Made by a program: the position numbers and the translations under genes
Source of the DNA: Rhizobium leguminosarum
Lineage (GTDB): Bacteria; Pseudomonadota; Alphaproteobacteria; Rhizobiales; Rhizobiaceae
Direction: 5' to 3'
Length of the DNA stretch: 64,000 nt
Assembly (NCBI RefSeq): GCF_004123835.1
Contig: NZ_MZMU01000012.1
Coordinates: forward strand, 310,001 to 374,000
Part shown: piece after piece, positions 25,325 to 34,555 of the stretch
How positions within the stretch are numbered: position 1 is the first letter of the stretch
How the letters are laid out: each line of letters begins with the position of its first letter
Notes under the pieces: generated by a model
Seen by the model: the letters and a program-made list of their open reading frames with translations, nothing else
What the model was told of the DNA's origin: nothing
The model's database searches: none

Positions 25325-26245
25325 ATGAGTGAAACGCGGCGCAAGCTGACGACGATCTTCTGTGCTGACGTGCAGGATTATACGCGGCTGATGGGGGCTG
25401 ATGAGGAGGGGACGCTTGCAAGCCTGAAGCGCTGCCGGGAAGCGATGGGGCGCCTGATCGAAAGCCATGGTGGCCGCGTCATCAATACCTGGGGCGATGG
25501 GCTGATCGCCGATTTCCCGAGCGTCGTCGAGGCGGTGCGCGCGGCCGTCGACACCCAGAACGAACTCGCGGGTTTCAACGCCCGCCGCCCGGCCGACGGT
25601 CGCATGCTCTTCCGCATCGGCATCAATCTCGGCGACGTAATCGTCGAGGGCGACGACATCTATGGCGACGGCGTCAACATCGCCGCGCGGCTGCAGACGT
25701 CGGCTGCGGCAGGCGGCATCGTGATATCGAGCACCGTCTATGACCAGGTCCGCAACAAGGTGGCGGTCGGCTTCGAGTTTCTCGGACCGCTGATGGTGAA
25801 GAATGTCGATGAAGGCGTGCCGAGCTACGCGGTGAAGATCGGCGATGCCAGGGACGAGACGCCATCTGCAGAACGATCCGGCCCCGCGCGGCTGCAGCCG
25901 GCGCCAGTTATGGCGGCCGCTAAGGCCGGCACAACCCCAGCACCGGGCGGACACAGGCTGTATGGCGTGCTCGGCATCATCGCCGCCGTCCTGATCGGCA
26001 TCAATCTTTTATCGTGGCAGGGCGTTTTCTGGGCGCGCTTTCCGGTGCTTGCGCTAGCTGTCGTCGCGGCGCTCGCCTGGAACCGCGATCAGATCCTGTT
26101 CAACCGCAAGATCACCTTGCTGGCGATCCTGGCGCTTGGCCTTGCCGGCATCAACCTCTTCACCTGGACGGGGCAGTTCTGGGCGGTGTGGCCGATACTG
26201 GGGATTGCGGCTGTCATGGGCGTGCGGTGGTCGATCCGTCGATAG
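25325..26245 (+). CDS. Class III adenylate/guanylate cyclase with C-terminal membrane domain
   Basis: A 306-residue nucleotide cyclase. The catalytic domain is at the N-terminus (about residues 7-175), with metal-binding Asp15 in FCADVQDYTRLM and Asp58 in WGDGLIADF, and the transition-state region DGVNIAARLQ. A Pro/Ala linker follows, then four hydrophobic segments (YGVLGIIAAVLIGINLL, VLALAVVAALAW, LLAILALGLAGINLF and AVWPILGIAAVMGV). The domain order, catalytic first and membrane last, is the reverse of the common membrane-first arrangement. Product (cAMP or cGMP) cannot be settled from the motifs. GAGACGAGAG lies before the ATG. It is a single gene. Confidence 0.88.
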   Translation: MSETRRKLTTIFCADVQDYTRLMGADEEGTLASLKRCREAMGRLIESHGGRVINTWGDGLIADFPSVVEAVRAAVDTQNELAGFNARRPADGRMLFRIGINLGDVIVEGDDIYGDGVNIAARLQTSAAAGGIVISSTVYDQVRNKVAVGFEFLGPLMVKNVDEGVPSYAVKIGDARDETPSAERSGPARLQPAPVMAAAKAGTTPAPGGHRLYGVLGIIAAVLIGINLLSWQGVFWARFPVLALAVVAALAWNRDQILFNRKITLLAILALGLAGINLFTWTGQFWAVWPILGIAAVMGVRWSIRR

Positions 26246-26513
26246 GCATCCAACCCGCATCCTCAGGGATTTTGTACGGTATCTTGCTCGACAATCGGCG
26301 GGATCAAAGACACGGGCCAGTGTTCATTCAAGCAAAAGTGAGCGGCCGGGTTATTTCCATTCTTTGCTGATATTACAAATCGGTAATGCCGGCTGCTTAT
26401 GCTTGCCGGTAAGCTGTAAACGCGCGATATTGTCGCATCAGACGGGAGTCTCGATCCCGCAGCGCCTCTTTCGACCGACCCTGGTCCAACCTCGAGTCCC
26501 TCCGGAGACGTGA

Positions 26514-27725
26514 ATGGCCTTTTGGAAGCAGTTTGTACTTTCGCTCATCGTCATTATTGCCGGCTTTGCCGCGTGGGTTTTTTTCGTGCCCGGCGCCGGC
26601 GATACGATGCGCGATGCAGGCATTCCAGACAGCATCGTCTCCAAGATCGCGCCGAAGGCCGAGGAGACGGCCGATGCCGACGCTCCCGCCCGGGCGCAAG
26701 GGCAGCAGCGTGGCGAGGGACAAGGGCAGGGACAGAACCGCCGCAATGGCGGCGGGCGCAACAACACCATTCTCGTCGCGACGCAGGCCGTCGTCCAAGG
26801 GATCGTCAACGACCGGCTGAACGCCATCGGCACGGGTGATGCGATCCGTTCGGTCGCGGTCACGCCGCAGGCATCCGGCACGATCCGCGAAATCCTCATC
26901 AAGTCGGGCGACAGGGTGAAGGCCGGCCAGGTGCTGGCCAAGCTCGACAGCGAGGAGCAGGTGATCGCCCGCGGCCAGGCTGATGTGGCGGTCAAGGCCG
27001 CCGTCGAGAAGTCCAATCTCTATCACAACATCAAGTCTAGTGTGTCGCGCATGGACGTGTTCGATTCGGAGATCGCCGAGCAGGGCGCGCGGCTGCAGCT
27101 GCAGGCCGCCGAGCTCAATCTCGCCCGGCGCAACATCACCGCGCCGATCGACGGCATCGTCGGCATCGTGCCGGTCAATATCGGCGACAACGTCACGACG
27201 AGCATCCCGATCGTCACGCTCGACGATCGTTCGGAAATCCTCGTCGACTACTGGGTGCCGGAGCGCTTCGCCAATACTGTGTCGGTCGGCCAGCCGGTCG
27301 AGGCGATGTCTGTGGCAAGGCCGGGGCAGGTGTTTTCGGGCGTGGTCGAAGCCGTCGACAACCGCATCGACGCGGCAAGCCGCACGCTTCGTCTGCGCGC
27401 CCGGATCGACAACAGTTCCGATGAGCTGCGTGCCGGCATGTCCTTCAGTGTCAGCATGAAATTTCCTGGCGACAAATATCCGGCTGTCGACCCGGTCTCC
27501 GTGCAGTGGGATTCGCAGGGCTCCTTCGTCTGGCAGGTCAATGACGACAAGTCGCATAAGGTGCGGGTCAGCATCGTGCAGCGCAACCCGGATTTCGTGC
27601 TCGTCAAAGCCGATCTCAAGGACGGCGACGTGATCGTGACGCAGGGCCTGCAGCGCGTGCGTGAGGGTGGGGCGGTGCGCGTGAGCGCCGATGTCGCCGC
27701 GACTGCGGAGGTCGCCACCCAATGA
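26514..27725 (+). CDS. RND efflux membrane fusion protein
   Basis: The periplasmic adaptor of an RND efflux pump, linking the inner-membrane transporter to an outer-membrane channel. The 403-residue protein has an N-terminal membrane anchor (residues 5-24), a Gln/Gly/Arg-rich linker, then lipoyl-like halves flanking a helical hairpin (SGTIREILIKSGDRVKAGQVLAKLDS and NITAPIDGIVGIVPVNIGDNV), then beta-barrel and membrane-proximal domains. It overlaps the transporter gene by four bases (ATGA). Substrate is unknown and no outer-membrane factor or regulator is adjacent, so the pump may share a TolC-type channel encoded elsewhere. Confidence 0.93.
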   Translation: MAFWKQFVLSLIVIIAGFAAWVFFVPGAGDTMRDAGIPDSIVSKIAPKAEETADADAPARAQGQQRGEGQGQGQNRRNGGGRNNTILVATQAVVQGIVNDRLNAIGTGDAIRSVAVTPQASGTIREILIKSGDRVKAGQVLAKLDSEEQVIARGQADVAVKAAVEKSNLYHNIKSSVSRMDVFDSEIAEQGARLQLQAAELNLARRNITAPIDGIVGIVPVNIGDNVTTSIPIVTLDDRSEILVDYWVPERFANTVSVGQPVEAMSVARPGQVFSGVVEAVDNRIDAASRTLRLRARIDNSSDELRAGMSFSVSMKFPGDKYPAVDPVSVQWDSQGSFVWQVNDDKSHKVRVSIVQRNPDFVLVKADLKDGDVIVTQGLQRVREGGAVRVSADVAATAEVATQ

Positions 27726-30700
27726 ACGTGACCGAGATTCATCAGGACAGGGCGTCGGGCAAGCAGAGCTTCACCGCACTTTTCGTTCGCCGGCCGATCC
27801 TGGCGCTGGTGTTCAACACGCTAATGGTCGTTGCCGGCCTTGCCGCCTATGTCGGCGTCGAGGTGCGCGAACTGCCCGATGTCGACCGTCCCGTCGTCAC
27901 CGTGCGCACCACCTTCGACGGCGCATCGCCGCAGACGATCGACCAGGAACTGACCAAGGTGATAGAGGGGGCGGTCGCGCGCGTCAGCGGCCTGAAATCG
28001 ATTTCGTCGACCTCGTCCTTCGGTCAGAGCCGGGTGACGCTGGAATTCTCGGATGCGATCGATCTCTCGGTCGCCGCCAACGACGTGCGTGACGCGATCG
28101 GCCGCATTACCCAGAACCTGCCCGACGAAGCGGATGCGCCGCAGATCGTCAAGGCGGATTCGGATTCCTCGGCGATCATGCGCCTTGCCGTCACCTCCAC
28201 TAATCTCAACATGGACGACCTGACCCAGCTCGTCGAAAACGAGGTGATCGATCGCCTCGCCTCCGTCGACGGGGTTGCCGACGTCGAGGAATATGGCGAC
28301 CAGGAGAAGGTCTTCCGCGTCGATGTCGACCAGGGGGCTCTTGCCAGCCGCGGGCTGACCATCGGCGACCTGACGAAGGCACTCGACAATGCCGCACTCG
28401 ACGTGCCGGCCGGCTCGCTGAAGAGCAATACGCAGGATATCGTGGTGCGCGCCACCGCCAACCTGCAGACCCCGGCGGATTTTTCCAACGTCATCCTGCA
28501 GGACCGCGTCAGGCTGGGCGACGTCGCGACGGTGATGCTTGGGCCACGCGACGGCGAAACGGCGCTGCGCTCCAACGGCAAACCGGGCATCGGCCTCGGC
28601 ATCATCCGCCAGGCGCAGTCGAATACGCTGAACATATCGACCGGCATCAAGGCGGCCGTCGACCAGCTGTCGAAGACGCTGCCCGAGGGCACGACGATTG
28701 CCATCACCAGCGACGATGCAGTCTTCATCCAAGGCGCGATCCACGAAGTGGTGCTGGCGCTAGTGCTCGCCGCCGTCATCGTCACCGCCGTCATCTACCT
28801 CTTCCTGCGCGACTGGCGGGCGACGCTGATCCCGGCGGTCAGCATGCCAGTGGCGCTGATCGGCACGCTGGCGGCGATCTACATGGTCGGCTTCTCGATC
28901 AACATCCTGACGCTGCTTGCGATCGTGCTGGCGACCGGCCTCGTCGTTGACGATGCGATCGTGGTGCTCGAAAATATCGTACGCCGGCGCTCCGAAGGCA
29001 TGGGACCGCGCGCTGCTGCCGTGCTCGGAACGCGCGAGGTGTTCTTCGCCGTCATCGCCACGACGGCGACGCTGGCGGCGGTGTTCATTCCGCTCTCCTT
29101 CCTGCCGGGACAGGTCGGTGGCCTCTTCCGCGAATTCGGCTTCGTGCTCGCCTTCTCGGTCGGTCTGTCGTCGATCGTGGCGCTGACGCTGTGTCCGATG
29201 CTCGCCTCGCGCATGCTGACCAAACCGATGATCGAGGATCACGGCGCACTCGGCCGTTTCGGCGCAGCGCTTGCCGATCTCTACAAATGGGCGCTGCACG
29301 GCTGTCTCAACGCGCCCTTCGTCGTCATCCTGTTCTCGGTGATCTTTGCCGGTGCGGCACTCGTCGCTTTCTCGATGGTGAAGAGCGAGCTGACGCCCGA
29401 AGAGGACCGGTCGATGGTGATGATGCGGCTGACGACGCCGCAGGGATCGAGCCTCGAATATACCCGCGACAAGATGCAGCTCGTCGAGGAATATCTGCAG
29501 CCGCTGGTCGATGGCGGCGACATTCGCAATATCTTCTCGATCTCAGGGCAGGGCGGTTCGCTGAACAGCGGCTTCATGGTGCTGACGCTCGCCCCCTGGG
29601 GAGAGCGTGACAGGACGCAGACGGAAATCGTCGGCGATATCAACCAGGCAGCCTCCAGGGTGCCGGCCTTGCGCGGCAATGCTATCTCATCGAACAGCCT
29701 TCGCATCCGCGGCGCCGGCAGTGGTCTGCAGATGGCGCTGATCGGCAATGATCACGAGGCGCTGACGGCGGCGGCCGCCAAGCTGGTTCAGTCGCTCGAG
29801 GCCACCGGCCAGTATGATACGCCGCGCCTGACCAGCGAGCCCAGCCAGGCGCAGGTATCGGTGGCGATCGATCGCGAGCGCGCCTCGGATCTCGGCATCG
29901 ACATAACCGGGCTTTCGACGGCAATCCAATCGCTGCTCGAAGGGCGCTCGGTGGTCGACGTCTTCGTCGACGGCGAATCCTATCCCGTGCTTCTGACCTC
30001 GACGACGCGGCCGATCGACGATCCGACCGACCTCGAGAACGTGTTCCTGAAAACCGGCGACGGCAAGATCGTGCCGATGTCGGTCATCGCCACGATGAAG
30101 GAAGGGTCGGTCGCGCCGCAGCTCAACCGCGAGCAGCAGCTCGCCTCCGTGGCGATCACCGCCGGCCTCAGGAACGGCATGTCGCTCGGCGATGCCGTCA
30201 AGCAGGCGACTGATCTCGCCGAGCCGCTGCTGCCGCCAGGCTCCCGCCTGTTGCCGCTCGCCGAGGCGGCGACGCTCGAAGAGAATTCGAGCGGCATGGC
30301 GCTGACCTTCGGTTTCGCCATCGTCATCATCTTCCTGGTGCTGGCCGCGCAGTTCGAAAGCGTGCTGTCCTCGCTGATCATCATGTCGACGGTGCCGCTT
30401 GGTCTTGCCTGCGCCGTCTTCGCACTTGTTATCACCGGCTCCAGTCTCAACATCTACAGCCAGATCGGTCTGGTGCTGCTCGTCGGCGTCATGGCGAAGA
30501 ACGGTATCCTGATCGTCGAATTCGCCAATCAGCTGCGCGACCGGGGCGAGGATGTGCGGTCCTCGATCGAGAAGGCCTGCGCGCTGCGCCTTCGCCCTGT
30601 GATGATGACGATGATCGCCACCATCCTCGGCGGCGTGCCGCTGGTGTTTGCGCATGGCGCCGGTGCGGAAGCGCGCATCGCGCTCGGCTGGGTGATCGTC

Positions 30701-30877
30701 GGTGGCCTCGGTTTCGCGACGCTGGTGACGCTGTTCATCACGCCGGTCGCCTATCTGCTGCTTGCCCGCTTCGCCAAGCCGCACGCCCACGAGGAAGCGC
30801 GCCTGCACGAAGAGATGTCTGTTGCCACACGGGCGCGCGCCGCACCCGACGACGAGCAGCTACAGGCCGCCGAATAA
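27722..30877 (+). CDS. RND family efflux transporter, inner-membrane pump
   Basis: A 1051-residue AcrB-type proton-driven exporter, of normal length. Twelve membrane helices are arranged as one near the N-terminus (FVRRPILALVFNTLMVVAGL), a large periplasmic loop, five helices, a second large loop and the remaining helices. The proton-relay acids appear in helix four as ATGLVVDDAIVVLENI. The MFP gene overlaps by ATGA. By similarity it would export drugs, detergents or signalling molecules; sequence alone does not give the substrate. A terminator hairpin follows. Confidence 0.95.
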   Translation: MNVTEIHQDRASGKQSFTALFVRRPILALVFNTLMVVAGLAAYVGVEVRELPDVDRPVVTVRTTFDGASPQTIDQELTKVIEGAVARVSGLKSISSTSSFGQSRVTLEFSDAIDLSVAANDVRDAIGRITQNLPDEADAPQIVKADSDSSAIMRLAVTSTNLNMDDLTQLVENEVIDRLASVDGVADVEEYGDQEKVFRVDVDQGALASRGLTIGDLTKALDNAALDVPAGSLKSNTQDIVVRATANLQTPADFSNVILQDRVRLGDVATVMLGPRDGETALRSNGKPGIGLGIIRQAQSNTLNISTGIKAAVDQLSKTLPEGTTIAITSDDAVFIQGAIHEVVLALVLAAVIVTAVIYLFLRDWRATLIPAVSMPVALIGTLAAIYMVGFSINILTLLAIVLATGLVVDDAIVVLENIVRRRSEGMGPRAAAVLGTREVFFAVIATTATLAAVFIPLSFLPGQVGGLFREFGFVLAFSVGLSSIVALTLCPMLASRMLTKPMIEDHGALGRFGAALADLYKWALHGCLNAPFVVILFSVIFAGAALVAFSMVKSELTPEEDRSMVMMRLTTPQGSSLEYTRDKMQLVEEYLQPLVDGGDIRNIFSISGQGGSLNSGFMVLTLAPWGERDRTQTEIVGDINQAASRVPALRGNAISSNSLRIRGAGSGLQMALIGNDHEALTAAAAKLVQSLEATGQYDTPRLTSEPSQAQVSVAIDRERASDLGIDITGLSTAIQSLLEGRSVVDVFVDGESYPVLLTSTTRPIDDPTDLENVFLKTGDGKIVPMSVIATMKEGSVAPQLNREQQLASVAITAGLRNGMSLGDAVKQATDLAEPLLPPGSRLLPLAEAATLEENSSGMALTFGFAIVIIFLVLAAQFESVLSSLIIMSTVPLGLACAVFALVITGSSLNIYSQIGLVLLVGVMAKNGILIVEFANQLRDRGEDVRSSIEKACALRLRPVMMTMIATILGGVPLVFAHGAGAEARIALGWVIVGGLGFATLVTLFITPVAYLLLARFAKPHAHEEARLHEEMSVATRARAAPDDEQLQAAE

Positions 30878-30894
30878 GGTTTTCATCCAATTTT

Positions 30895-30927
30895 GAAACG
30901 CCGCCGGATCTCCTCCTGCGGCGTTTC
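30895..30927 (+). terminator. Intrinsic terminator-like hairpin after the RND operon
   Basis: GAAACGCCGC (30895-30904) and GCGGCGTTTC (30918-30927) form a perfect 10-bp stem with a 13-base loop. It lies 17 bp past the transporter stop; the T-run is weak (TTTCTTATGG). Confidence 0.7.
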
Positions 30928-31148
30928 TTATGGTGTATGAAACCTTGCGAAATAAGATAAATTACTTTTGAAGTTTAGTCGTTTGTTAAGCATAAACGGC
31001 AATGATTGTTACCAGTAACCGACTGGTCTTCTTCGTTTCTTGAAGGCTGCAATGCGCTGGAGTTTCAGCGACCCCGGACATGAATGTCCGTGCGGCACGG
31101 TTCATTTTTAGTTCAGTTTGCGGCTGTTGTGTTTTGGAGTTTAGTCCC

Positions 31149-32147
31149 GTGAGTATTTATCAGCGCGTCTCCGTGGATGCGGCGCTTTATGTGCTGCGCG
31201 ATATCAATCGGAATATGACGGTCACGCAAAACTACATCACGACAGGTATGCGTGTCGCAAAAGCCAGCGACAACGCCGTCTACTGGTCGATCGCCACCAC
31301 CGCGCGGACCGACAATAAAGCGGTTTCGGCCATCCAGGATGCGCTCGGCATGGCCGCAGCGACGATGGGAACGGCCTATACCGGCGTTCAGAGCGTCATC
31401 GACGTCGTCTCCGAGATCAAGGCCAAGCTGGTCGCCGCGACCGAAGACGGCATCGACAAGAACAAGATCAACGAAGAGATCAAGCAGTTGCAGGAGCAAC
31501 TGCGCAGCGTTTCGGAATCGGCGACCTTCAACAACGACAACTGGGTGGTCCTCACCAACGATACGACGCCGACGCAGCCGCGCCAGATCCCGGCCTCGTT
31601 CATCCGCAACGCCGACGGCACGATCTCGATCGGCATGCTGAGCTACCATATCGACAATACGCCGGTGGGAGCGACGACCTCCAAGGACGCGCGCTACCTG
31701 ATCGACGACCGTGCCACCGGTTCCGGCGAATACGGGGTGCTGACATCGGCCTATTTCGCCACCGAACTCGGTGCTGCGCAGAACTACGTGCTGATGACGA
31801 GCAAGAACGGCACCACCACCGGGCAGGTGGTGATCTCGGTGACATCAAGCACGACGAAGGGTCAGATCGGCCAGATGATCAGCGTCGTCGATGCCGCGCT
31901 GACGCAGCTGACGACGGTCGGTTCGGCCTTCGGCGCGCTGGAAAAGCGCATCAACCTGCAGAACGACTTCGCCACGAAACTGCACGACAACATCACCGCC
32001 GGCATCGGCCGGCTTGTCGATGCCGACATGGAGGAGGAGTCGAGCAGGCTGCGGGCGCTGCAGACGCAGCAGCAGCTCGGCCTGCAATCGCTGAACATCG
32101 CCAACGCCACCTACGACACCGTGCGGCAGCTGTTTCAGAATTTTTAA
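31149..32147 (+). CDS. Flagellin, isolated copy
   Basis: A 332-residue flagellin. The N-terminal coiled region is seen as NMTVTQNYITTGMRVAKASDNAVYWSIATTARTD and the C-terminal region as SAFGALEKRINLQNDFATKL and the final STYDTVRQLFQNF-like helix. The start is the GTG at 31149 (SIYQRVSVDAALYVL); an in-frame opening 69 bases earlier lacks a ribosome binding site. It differs from usual rhizobial flagellins that begin MTSINTN-. No other flagellar genes lie nearby. Rhizobium leguminosarum is known to carry extra flagellin genes outside the main cluster (flaE, flaH); which one this is cannot be decided here. Confidence 0.88.
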   Translation: MSIYQRVSVDAALYVLRDINRNMTVTQNYITTGMRVAKASDNAVYWSIATTARTDNKAVSAIQDALGMAAATMGTAYTGVQSVIDVVSEIKAKLVAATEDGIDKNKINEEIKQLQEQLRSVSESATFNNDNWVVLTNDTTPTQPRQIPASFIRNADGTISIGMLSYHIDNTPVGATTSKDARYLIDDRATGSGEYGVLTSAYFATELGAAQNYVLMTSKNGTTTGQVVISVTSSTTKGQIGQMISVVDAALTQLTTVGSAFGALEKRINLQNDFATKLHDNITAGIGRLVDADMEEESSRLRALQTQQQLGLQSLNIANATYDTVRQLFQNF

Positions 32148-32171
32148 AGAGGCGGGTCATCCAGCCACTCG

Positions 32172-32215
32172 CCCTCGTGGTTCGAGACGGCCCTTGGGCC
32201 TTCTCACCATGAGGG
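32172..32215. repeat. Imperfect palindromic repeat
   Basis: CCCTCGTGG (32172-32180) faces CCATGAGGG (32207-32215), with an inner GGCCC-TT-GGGCC pair. This 44-bp palindrome resembles a repeat frequent in alphaproteobacterial genomes. It lies in the 264-bp gap between the flagellin and the OmpA-like gene, which otherwise holds only an upstream hairpin at 32151-32173. Confidence 0.6.
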
Positions 32216-32411
32216 CTGATCGTCGTAGCCTGCCGCATCTTGCGGGACGTCGAGCGCTGCCAATTCGCGAAAACTGGTGATATCAGCGCATCGCTGCAAC
32301 ATGGCTGCTGTTTCGGCGTCTGAAATTCCCCTATCAAGGGAAAATCTTCATTTTCTTGCCGCAATCCTTGCCATTTGCTCGCATCAGCTTTGAACGGAGA
32401 CCGTCCTGTCC

Positions 32412-33077
32412 ATGATCAAGAAATTCATACTTCTGGCTGTCGCAGCAAGTTATCTCAGCGCCTGCACGACGACCGATCCCTATACCGGTGAACAGAAGGT
32501 TTCCAATACGGCCGGCGGCGCGGCGCTCGGCGCGCTGGGCGGTGCTCTCGTCGGCGTGGCTGTCGGCGGCGGTGGCCACGGCAAGCGTAATGCGGCGTTG
32601 ATCGGCGCAGGCGTCGGGGCTCTCGCCGGCGGTGCGATCGGCAATTACATGGACCAGCAGGAATCCGAGCTTCGCGCCCAGCTCGAAGGCACCGGCATTT
32701 CGGTGACCCGCAACGGCGACAACATCATCCTCAACATGCCGTCGAACATCACCTTCGACGTCGATCAGGACGCGGTGAAGCCGGGCTTCTATCCGACGCT
32801 GAATTCGGTGGCGATCGTGTTGCGCAAATTCAACCGGACGCTGATCGACGTCAACGGCCATACGGATTCGACCGGCAGCCTGCAGCACAATCAGGACCTG
32901 TCGCAGCGCCGCGCACTCTCGGTTGCCGATTATCTCGGCGGCCAGGGCATCGACCAGCGCCGCGTCTCCGCCGTCGGCTTCGGTCCGTCGCAACCCGTTG
33001 CCTCCAATGCGAGTGAGGCCGGCCGCGCGCAGAACCGCCGCGTCGAGATCCAGATCGCGCCGATCACGCAGGGCTGA
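32412..33077 (+). CDS. OmpA-family outer-membrane lipoprotein
   Basis: A 221-residue lipoprotein of the YiaD type. The signal peptide ends in a lipobox LSAC with the modified cysteine at about residue 18. A Gly-rich hydrophobic stretch (GALGGALVGVAVGGGGHG, then LIGAGVGALAGGAIGNYM) follows, like the glycine-zipper region of this family. The C-terminal OmpA domain shows the peptidoglycan-binding motif NGHTDSTGS and RALSVADYL, then RRVSAVGFG and NRRVEIQI. It should anchor the outer membrane to peptidoglycan. A strong terminator shared with the convergent DUF2000 gene follows. Confidence 0.92.
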   Translation: MIKKFILLAVAASYLSACTTTDPYTGEQKVSNTAGGAALGALGGALVGVAVGGGGHGKRNAALIGAGVGALAGGAIGNYMDQQESELRAQLEGTGISVTRNGDNIILNMPSNITFDVDQDAVKPGFYPTLNSVAIVLRKFNRTLIDVNGHTDSTGSLQHNQDLSQRRALSVADYLGGQGIDQRRVSAVGFGPSQPVASNASEAGRAQNRRVEIQIAPITQG

Positions 33078-33096
33078 ACCAAATTTACTGCCTTTG

Positions 33097-33123
33097 AAAC
33101 GGCCGGGCTAAGCCCGGCCGTTT
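33097..33123. terminator. Bidirectional terminator between OmpA-like and DUF2000 genes
   Basis: AAACGGCCGGGCT (33097-33109) and AGCCCGGCCGTTT (33111-33123) form a near-perfect palindrome; the innermost bases must open to form a loop. It lies in the 49-bp gap between convergent genes and has T-runs at its forward end. Confidence 0.8.
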
Positions 33124-33126
33124 CTG

Positions 33127-33534
33127 TTAGTGCTGCATCGTTGCGCCCTTGGTGATCTTGTCGACGATCTTCTTTTCGGCGCGCAGCGCGATGCCGACCA
33201 CCTTGGCGTCTTCGGGCGCAAATTCTGCGAAGACGGCGCGGTTGGCCGCGTCGTGGGCGGTCGCAAACATCTCCTCGATGAACAGCGAGCTGGTGATATC
33301 GCGCTCCAGCGCGCGGCGGTGAACGGCTGACATCGTCGCCTCGTCGGCGGAGAGCACAATGATCGGCTGGATCGATAGGGGATTGTAGAGATTGCCGGCG
33401 CGGTCCCTGTAGGCTTCGCCGATGATCTCGGGATGCCGGCCGGCGATGCCTGTCATCAGGAAGGCGGTGACGTTCAGCTTCTGCCAGCCGGCAAGATTGT
33501 TTCGCAGGACGACGGCAATTTTGGTATCAAACAT
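33127..33534 (-). CDS. DUF2000 family protein
   Basis: A 135-residue protein of the DUF2000 family, related in fold to peptidyl-tRNA hydrolase II. It starts MFDTKIAVVLRNNLAGWQKLNVTAFL, has GIAGRHPEIIGEAYRD, and ends AEKKIVDKITKG. Members lack an assigned activity. Two starts are possible: the ATG at 33534, used here because the conserved core begins there, or a GTG five codons earlier. It is divergent from the AraC-family regulator, whose start is 45 bp away, so the two share a promoter region and may be functionally linked. Confidence 0.85.
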   Translation of the reverse strand: MFDTKIAVVLRNNLAGWQKLNVTAFLMTGIAGRHPEIIGEAYRDRAGNLYNPLSIQPIIVLSADEATMSAVHRRALERDITSSLFIEEMFATAHDAANRAVFAEFAPEDAKVVGIALRAEKKIVDKITKGATMQH

Positions 33535-33578
33535 CGGACGGTCTTTCACCTATTACGGGTTATGGAGTATCGGGCGCG

Positions 33579-34493
33579 TTGAACCAGGACTTACATCCGC
33601 AGGTCTTCGAAGGTCTTGAACGTTTGTGCGCGGGACCATCCGGCAACGCCATCTTGGCTGCGCCGGCCTTTCCCGGCATCGAGCGCATCGAGGCGCAGTT
33701 CTCAGGCAATGCTTTCGAGCCGCACCGACACGACACCTATGCACTCGGCGTGACTCTGAAGGGGGTTCAGACCTTCCGCTATCGCGGCGAGCGGCGCTTC
33801 AGCCTGCCAGGACAGGTGATCGTGCTGCACCCCGATGAGGAGCATGACGGCGGGGCGGGGACCGAGGATGGGCTGCAGTACCGCATGCTCTATCTGGAGC
33901 CGTCGCTGCTTCTTGAATGCCTGAAGGCGGATGGCGTCGGCCTGCCTTTTGTCGATGAACCCGTGATCGGCGATCCCGCGCTAGCGGGCGTGCTGCTGGC
34001 AGCACTTGGCGAACTCGACCGCGAACTGGACGCGCTTTTCGTCGACGATTTCGTATCGCAGGTGACGGGCGGGCTGTCACGGCATGCGCGCATGCCGCCG
34101 CGGCCGCTGGGCCTCGTCGCGTGGCGGCAGGCGCGGGCAGCGCGGGATTATCTTGAGGCACATGCGACCCGGGCAGTGAATTCCGGCGAGCTTGAGGCGG
34201 TGACGGGTCTCGACCGTTTTGCGCTGTCGCGGCATTTCCGGGCGGCCTTTGCCACCAGCCCGCATCGCTACCTCCTGATGCGGCGGCTGCAGCGGGCGCG
34301 GGCGATGATCGGTGCGGGTGAGGGGATTTCCGATGTGGCGGCGGCGACCGGCTTTGCCGACCAGAGCCATCTCAACCGCCATTTCAAGAAGGCCTACGGC
34401 ATGACTCCCGGCCAATGGGCAGCACTCGCGCACAACCGCAAGCAGGGCTCTAAAGCGCGTCGCGTCGATCCGGATTCATGCGACGCGCTTTAA
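33579..34493 (+). CDS. AraC family transcriptional regulator
   Basis: A 304-residue AraC regulator. The N-terminal cupin-like ligand domain (about residues 35-120) includes FEPHRHDTYALGVTLKGVQTFRYRG; the C-terminal pair of helix-turn-helix units includes LDRFALSRHFRAAFATSPHRYL and ISDVAAATGFADQSHLNRHFKKAYGMTPGQW. It starts at a TTG at 33579 with GGAG 11 bases upstream. It is divergent from DUF2000 and may regulate it. Its last 13 residues (KARRVDPDSCDAL) and stop codon are encoded by an intergenic repeat element, so the native end was probably a few residues after the Lys-Gln-Gly-Ser at 34450. Confidence 0.9.
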   Translation: MNQDLHPQVFEGLERLCAGPSGNAILAAPAFPGIERIEAQFSGNAFEPHRHDTYALGVTLKGVQTFRYRGERRFSLPGQVIVLHPDEEHDGGAGTEDGLQYRMLYLEPSLLLECLKADGVGLPFVDEPVIGDPALAGVLLAALGELDRELDALFVDDFVSQVTGGLSRHARMPPRPLGLVAWRQARAARDYLEAHATRAVNSGELEAVTGLDRFALSRHFRAAFATSPHRYLLMRRLQRARAMIGAGEGISDVAAATGFADQSHLNRHFKKAYGMTPGQWAALAHNRKQGSKARRVDPDSCDAL

Positions 34494-34555
34494 GTCTTTG
34501 ATTTATGCATGTCGTTATCCCAAAACCGCTGCGCACTTTTGGGCGACGTGCATCA
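34451..34555. repeat. Composite palindromic repeat, copy A
   Basis: A 105-bp element with two hairpins. The first pairs AAAGCGCGTCG with CGACGCGCTTT; the second pairs CCCAAAA with TTTTGGG around CCGCTGCGCAC. It ends GACGTGCATCA. It fills the gap between the AraC regulator and the convergent AbrB-type gene, encoding the last residues and stop of the former and supplying the stop TGA (on the minus strand) of the latter. Confidence 0.85.
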
